Shown here: piece by piece, positions 30,410-33,528 of the stretch
How the letters are laid out: the number at the start of each line of letters is the position of its first letter
Numbering within the stretch: the stretch's first letter is position 1
NCBI GenBank assembly: GCA_021201665.1
Contig: JAJQEO010000079.1
Location: 1 to 33,528 of the forward strand
DNA from: Lachnospiraceae bacterium
GTDB lineage: Bacteria > Bacillota > Clostridia > Lachnospirales > Lachnospiraceae
Length of the DNA: 33,528 nt
Reading direction: 5' to 3'
Notes under the pieces: model-generated
The model's database searches: none
The model's input: only the letters and a program-made list of their open reading frames with translations
What the model was told of the DNA's origin: nothing
Program-made: the position numbers and the translations under genes

Positions 30410-33193
30410 ATGGGAATGGATTATGGAAAAATAAATGAGTGGATTTTGCGGGAGGACAGCTTTGATGCGGCGCATCTGGGGAAAACAGAAGCAGTCATGT
30501 CGCTCGGCAACGGATATCTGGGGCTGCGCAGCGCCGCGGAGGAGCGGTATCTGAATGAGACCCGGGATCTGCTGATTAACGGAACGTTCAACAAATGTGA
30601 TCCGACGGCTGTGACGGAGCTGCCGAACGCCGCGGATATGACCGCGATTGAGCTGTGGATCAACGGAGAACGGTTTACTCTGGAGCAGGGACAGATTGAA
30701 TTTTATACGAAGGAACTGAATATCCGGACGGCTGAGCTTACCCGCAAGGTGCTCTGGATCTCACCGAAGGGGGATCCTCTGAAGCTGGTATTCCGGCGGG
30801 TGGTATCGCTGACGAGACTTCATGAGTTTGCTGTTCGTGTGGAGATCACGCCGCTTTTGGGAAATGTGGATCTGAAGATCAAATCCGGCATTGACGGTCG
30901 GGTAACAAATACCGGCGCACAGCATTTTACGGACGGAGATAAACGGTTTTACGAGAATCGGTACATTCAGTATGTTCCGAAGACCACAGAGTCGGGGATT
31001 ACATTCGTGCTGAATACGGCGCATAAGTTCCTGATGAGGACGGATTCTGCCAGGAACGCCGGCCGGATGGAAGCAGGGAGCGGATCTACGCTGGCTGGTG
31101 CCGGAGAAAAATGCGGTACACAAAGTGACTCCCTCGCGGATGCGGCGGAACGATGTGGGATGCAAGGCGGCGCTTTTACAGATATGGAAGGAAAACTTGC
31201 GAAAGAGACGGAATTCGAAGTCCCGACGCAGATTTATATGGAGCTGCGCAGAGCCTATGGCGGCTATGAGGTAAAGGTCGGGCAGGGCGAGACGCTGGTG
31301 ATCGAAAAACACTGCAATGTCTATACTACCCGAGACTTTGAAACACAGGACATGACCGTTCCCGAATTGCAGAAATATTCCCTTGATGAACTGAAAAAGC
31401 AGCTGGGTGCAGGCTACGCCCATCTCGCGGAGGAGACAGCCGCGGCATGGAAAGCCCAGGTGTGGGATCGCGTGCCGATCACAATTGAGGGAGTATCATC
31501 TCACTGTAGTTCAAAGCCAGAAGGAGTCAGCCGGGCGGAAAGCAATGGCAAAGCGGAATATGTCAGTCAGGCAGAAGACGCAGCGTGCAATCCTGCCGCT
31601 TTTGACCAGTTCGCGATCCGGTTTTCGCAGTATCATCTGCGCCTGATGCTTCCGGCTCACGACAATCGTCTGAATATCGGAGCCAAAGGTCTCTCTGGCG
31701 AAGGATATCGCGGACACTGCTTCTGGGACACCGAGATCTTTTTGCTGCCGTATTATACGTTTACGCAGCCGGAGGCGGCGCGGAAGCTGGAGGAGTACCG
31801 TTATTTCTCACTGCCGGGCGCACACGCGAAGGCCGCGCATAACGGCTACCAGGGCGCGATGTTCCCATGGGAATCCGCCTGGCTGGATGACGGCGAGGTA
31901 ACGCCGGAATATCAGGATGTGGATATCATTACGGGCCTGCCGATCAAGGTCTGGTCCGGGTTTATTGAGCAGCATATCACGGCGGACGTCGCGTTCGGCG
32001 TGTGGCAGTATTATACCATCTCAGGCGACCAGGATTACATGGACCGCTATGGATATGAGCTGATCTTCGATACGGCCAGATTCTGGGTATCCCGTCTGGA
32101 GGACAAGTGCCGCCAGATCCATGAGAGTGTGAATCCGGATACCGGTGTGACGGAATTTTCTGAAACAGTGACGGATGACGGCCTTTATCACATCTGCGAC
32201 GTAGTGGGACCGGATGAGTACAAGGAGCATAAGACGGACAACGCCTTTACTAATTATCTGGCGGTCTGGAATATCCGCAAGGCGATGGAATACTATGAGC
32301 TGCTGCGCACCAAGAAGCCGGAGCTGTTTGACACCTTGAATCAGAAGCTGGATCTGGACGCATACTATCACCAGTGGACTTCAAAGGTAGACAAGGTCTT
32401 TTTGCCGGTTCCGAATGAGTGCGGGGTACTGCCGCAGGATTCGACCTACCTGACGCTGAGAGACATTGATCTGTCCAAGTATAAGGCGCAGGATTTTGTC
32501 AATGGGCTGTTCCGCGATTACAACCTGACGCAGATCAATCAGATCCAGGTCAGCAAGCAGGCGGATGTCCTCGTGCTGTTTTTCCTGCTCGAGGATCTGT
32601 TCCCGCATGAAGTCAAGGCGGCGACTTGGGAATACTATGCGGCGCGTACCCTTCATGATTCTTCGTTGTCGCTCTGCACCCATGCGGTACTCGCGGCGGA
32701 CATGAGGCAGATGGATCTGGCGTACGACTTCTTTGAAAAATCGGCGCAGATTGACCTGGGGCCAGTGATGACCACCTCGGATGCGGGCATTCATACCGCA
32801 TCGTTCGGCGGCATCTGGCAGGGCGTCGTGTACGGCTTCGGCGGTTTAAGGATGCTTGGCGGAAAGCTGCGCATTGATCCGGTTCTTCCTAAAGAATGGG
32901 GCAAACTGGTCTACACCCTCATCTGGCAGGGGCAGAAGCTGCAGGTCGAGGTGACGCGGACAGAAGATGGAAATCCAAACGAAACCGTCAATCCTGGCGT
33001 TGAGCAGAAGGTTGCGAAACAGGACGCCGCGAAACTGGATGTTTTCGTCACAGGCGGGGTAAATGCAGATAAGATGGCAGCTGATGCGGCACAGCAGAAG
33101 GTGACCGTCACGAACTTGACAAACTCATCTCCGATTGAGCTGGATCTGTGCGGCGAAGTACGGACGCTGAAGGGATCTCTGACCGTTGGATGA
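30410..33193 (+). CDS. GH65 glycoside phosphorylase (kojibiose/nigerose/maltose/trehalose type)
   Basis: This 927-aa enzyme has GH65 landmarks: GNGYLGLRSAAEE near the N-terminus, GYRGHCFWDTEIF (about 432-444), general acid Glu603 in VVGPDEYKEHKTDNAFTN, KQADVLVLF, HDSSLS and the phosphate-binding stretch TSDAGIHTASFGGIWQ (about 788-803). These enzymes split alpha-glucobioses with phosphate, giving beta-glucose 1-phosphate; specificity cannot be read here. Start ATG 30410 follows CAGGAGAAG; the longer call overlaps the inverted-repeat element. Two low-complexity loops, about 211-267 and 362-396, look inserted. The first has a 42-bp in-frame repeat (LAGAGEKCG… / LADAAERCG…). No beta-phosphoglucomutase, its usual partner, is in the window. 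No signal peptide. Confidence 0.88.
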   Translation: MGMDYGKINEWILREDSFDAAHLGKTEAVMSLGNGYLGLRSAAEERYLNETRDLLINGTFNKCDPTAVTELPNAADMTAIELWINGERFTLEQGQIEFYTKELNIRTAELTRKVLWISPKGDPLKLVFRRVVSLTRLHEFAVRVEITPLLGNVDLKIKSGIDGRVTNTGAQHFTDGDKRFYENRYIQYVPKTTESGITFVLNTAHKFLMRTDSARNAGRMEAGSGSTLAGAGEKCGTQSDSLADAAERCGMQGGAFTDMEGKLAKETEFEVPTQIYMELRRAYGGYEVKVGQGETLVIEKHCNVYTTRDFETQDMTVPELQKYSLDELKKQLGAGYAHLAEETAAAWKAQVWDRVPITIEGVSSHCSSKPEGVSRAESNGKAEYVSQAEDAACNPAAFDQFAIRFSQYHLRLMLPAHDNRLNIGAKGLSGEGYRGHCFWDTEIFLLPYYTFTQPEAARKLEEYRYFSLPGAHAKAAHNGYQGAMFPWESAWLDDGEVTPEYQDVDIITGLPIKVWSGFIEQHITADVAFGVWQYYTISGDQDYMDRYGYELIFDTARFWVSRLEDKCRQIHESVNPDTGVTEFSETVTDDGLYHICDVVGPDEYKEHKTDNAFTNYLAVWNIRKAMEYYELLRTKKPELFDTLNQKLDLDAYYHQWTSKVDKVFLPVPNECGVLPQDSTYLTLRDIDLSKYKAQDFVNGLFRDYNLTQINQIQVSKQADVLVLFFLLEDLFPHEVKAATWEYYAARTLHDSSLSLCTHAVLAADMRQMDLAYDFFEKSAQIDLGPVMTTSDAGIHTASFGGIWQGVVYGFGGLRMLGGKLRIDPVLPKEWGKLVYTLIWQGQKLQVEVTRTEDGNPNETVNPGVEQKVAKQDAAKLDVFVTGGVNADKMAADAAQQKVTVTNLTNSSPIELDLCGEVRTLKGSLTVG

Positions 33194-33202
33194 TGCCTGT
33201 AT

Positions 33203-33227
33203 CCCCGAATTTCTGCGAGAACCGGGG
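33203..33227 (+). terminator. Hairpin after the GH65 gene
   Basis: CCCCG (33203-33207) pairs with CGGGG (33223-33227), and an inner TTCT/AGAA stem continues it. No T run follows, so it is only terminator-like. Confidence 0.4.
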
Positions 33228-33425
33228 CATAAACAGTGGTATGCGTCCAGAATCGGCCGTTGCGGCCTGCCGATGGCACGCTGGGACGACATAAAGCAAC
33301 GCGACTTATATCTTTTGCAATAAAATATAGATTTTTTGATCAGCAGGTTTTAATCAGAACATAGAACAGATTTGACCAGAGATCGTTATACGACAGCGGC
33401 AGGAACCGCTGTAAAAAAACAGGCG

Positions 33426-33528
33426 CAAAGAGCAGTAACAAAGAGCGGTAACAAAGAGCAGTAACAAAGAGCGGTAACAAAGAGCAGTAACAAAGAGCAG
33501 TAACAAAGAGCAGTAACAAAGAGCAGTA
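33426..33528. repeat. 13-bp tandem repeat running off the window
   Basis: Eight units of CAAAGAGCRGTAA start at 33426 and continue to the last base. Only one position varies: the first four units alternate A and G, the last four all have A. A 6-bp hairpin, CAGCGG/CCGCTG (33394-33411), stands just before the array. Apart from this and the hairpin at 33203 nothing is seen between 33194 and the end. Confidence 0.9.

Overview
The window looks like a chromosome segment of a gut-type Clostridia bacterium, most likely Lachnospiraceae. This is inferred from strong AAGGAGG-type ribosome binding sites, moderate GC, GPH and Msm-type sugar uptake, a LoaP-like NusG paralog, and the mix of GH32, GH13 and GH65 enzymes. 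No rRNA or marker gene is present to prove it.

Left part (1 to about 8.75 kb) is an eroded accessory island. It opens with a frameshifted gene fragment and a tract of dispersed palindromic repeats. The first few codons of a lost helicase copy follow, fused to a broken HTH gene. Next comes a compact same-strand group: a KOW-domain protein with an acidic tail, a serine resolvase homologue lacking its catalytic arginines and split by a G-run frameshift, a LoaP/NusG-type antiterminator homologue, and an acidic orphan. After a terminator and a triplicated 31-bp leader comes a 933-aa SF2 helicase with six helicase-associated repeats. A DUF2798-like membrane protein, a transposase remnant, tRNA-Thr(CGT) and the corpse of a hicAB toxin-antitoxin pair follow. 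The hicA remnant abuts the stop codon of the AraC gene, so position ~8750 looks like a rearrangement junction.

Right part (8.75 to 33.5 kb) is carbohydrate catabolism. Block A (8751-17815) has an AraC regulator, a 21-bp minisatellite in the divergent promoter region, a family 1 ABC importer without its own ATPase, a GH32 fructosidase and an amylosucrase-like GH13. These suggest sucrose or fructo-oligosaccharide use. Block B (17991-30106) has an exported esterase, a LysR regulator, a ribose-type ABC importer (binding protein, double ATPase, permease), a GPH symporter, a cytosolic esterase paralogous to the exported one, and a tannase-like hydrolase. Block C is a GH65 phosphorylase followed by a 13-bp tandem repeat running off the window.

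Three observations stand out. (1) Three promoters of block B share one architecture with fixed spacing: ATTC-N7-GAAT, 15 bases, TYGAATTGCT (containing the -35), 17 bases, -10. They precede the exported esterase, the ABC operon and the symporter, so they define a LysR regulon readable from sequence. (2) Two exported products of that regulon, the esterase and the binding protein, appear to carry a related ~95-aa beta-rich accessory domain. (3) Several unrelated enzymes carry low-complexity hydrophilic insertions made of short in-frame DNA repeats, pointing to a general process of tandem duplication in this genome. The working model for block B is import of an acylated sugar or glycoside, de-acylated outside and inside the cell; the substrate is inference only.
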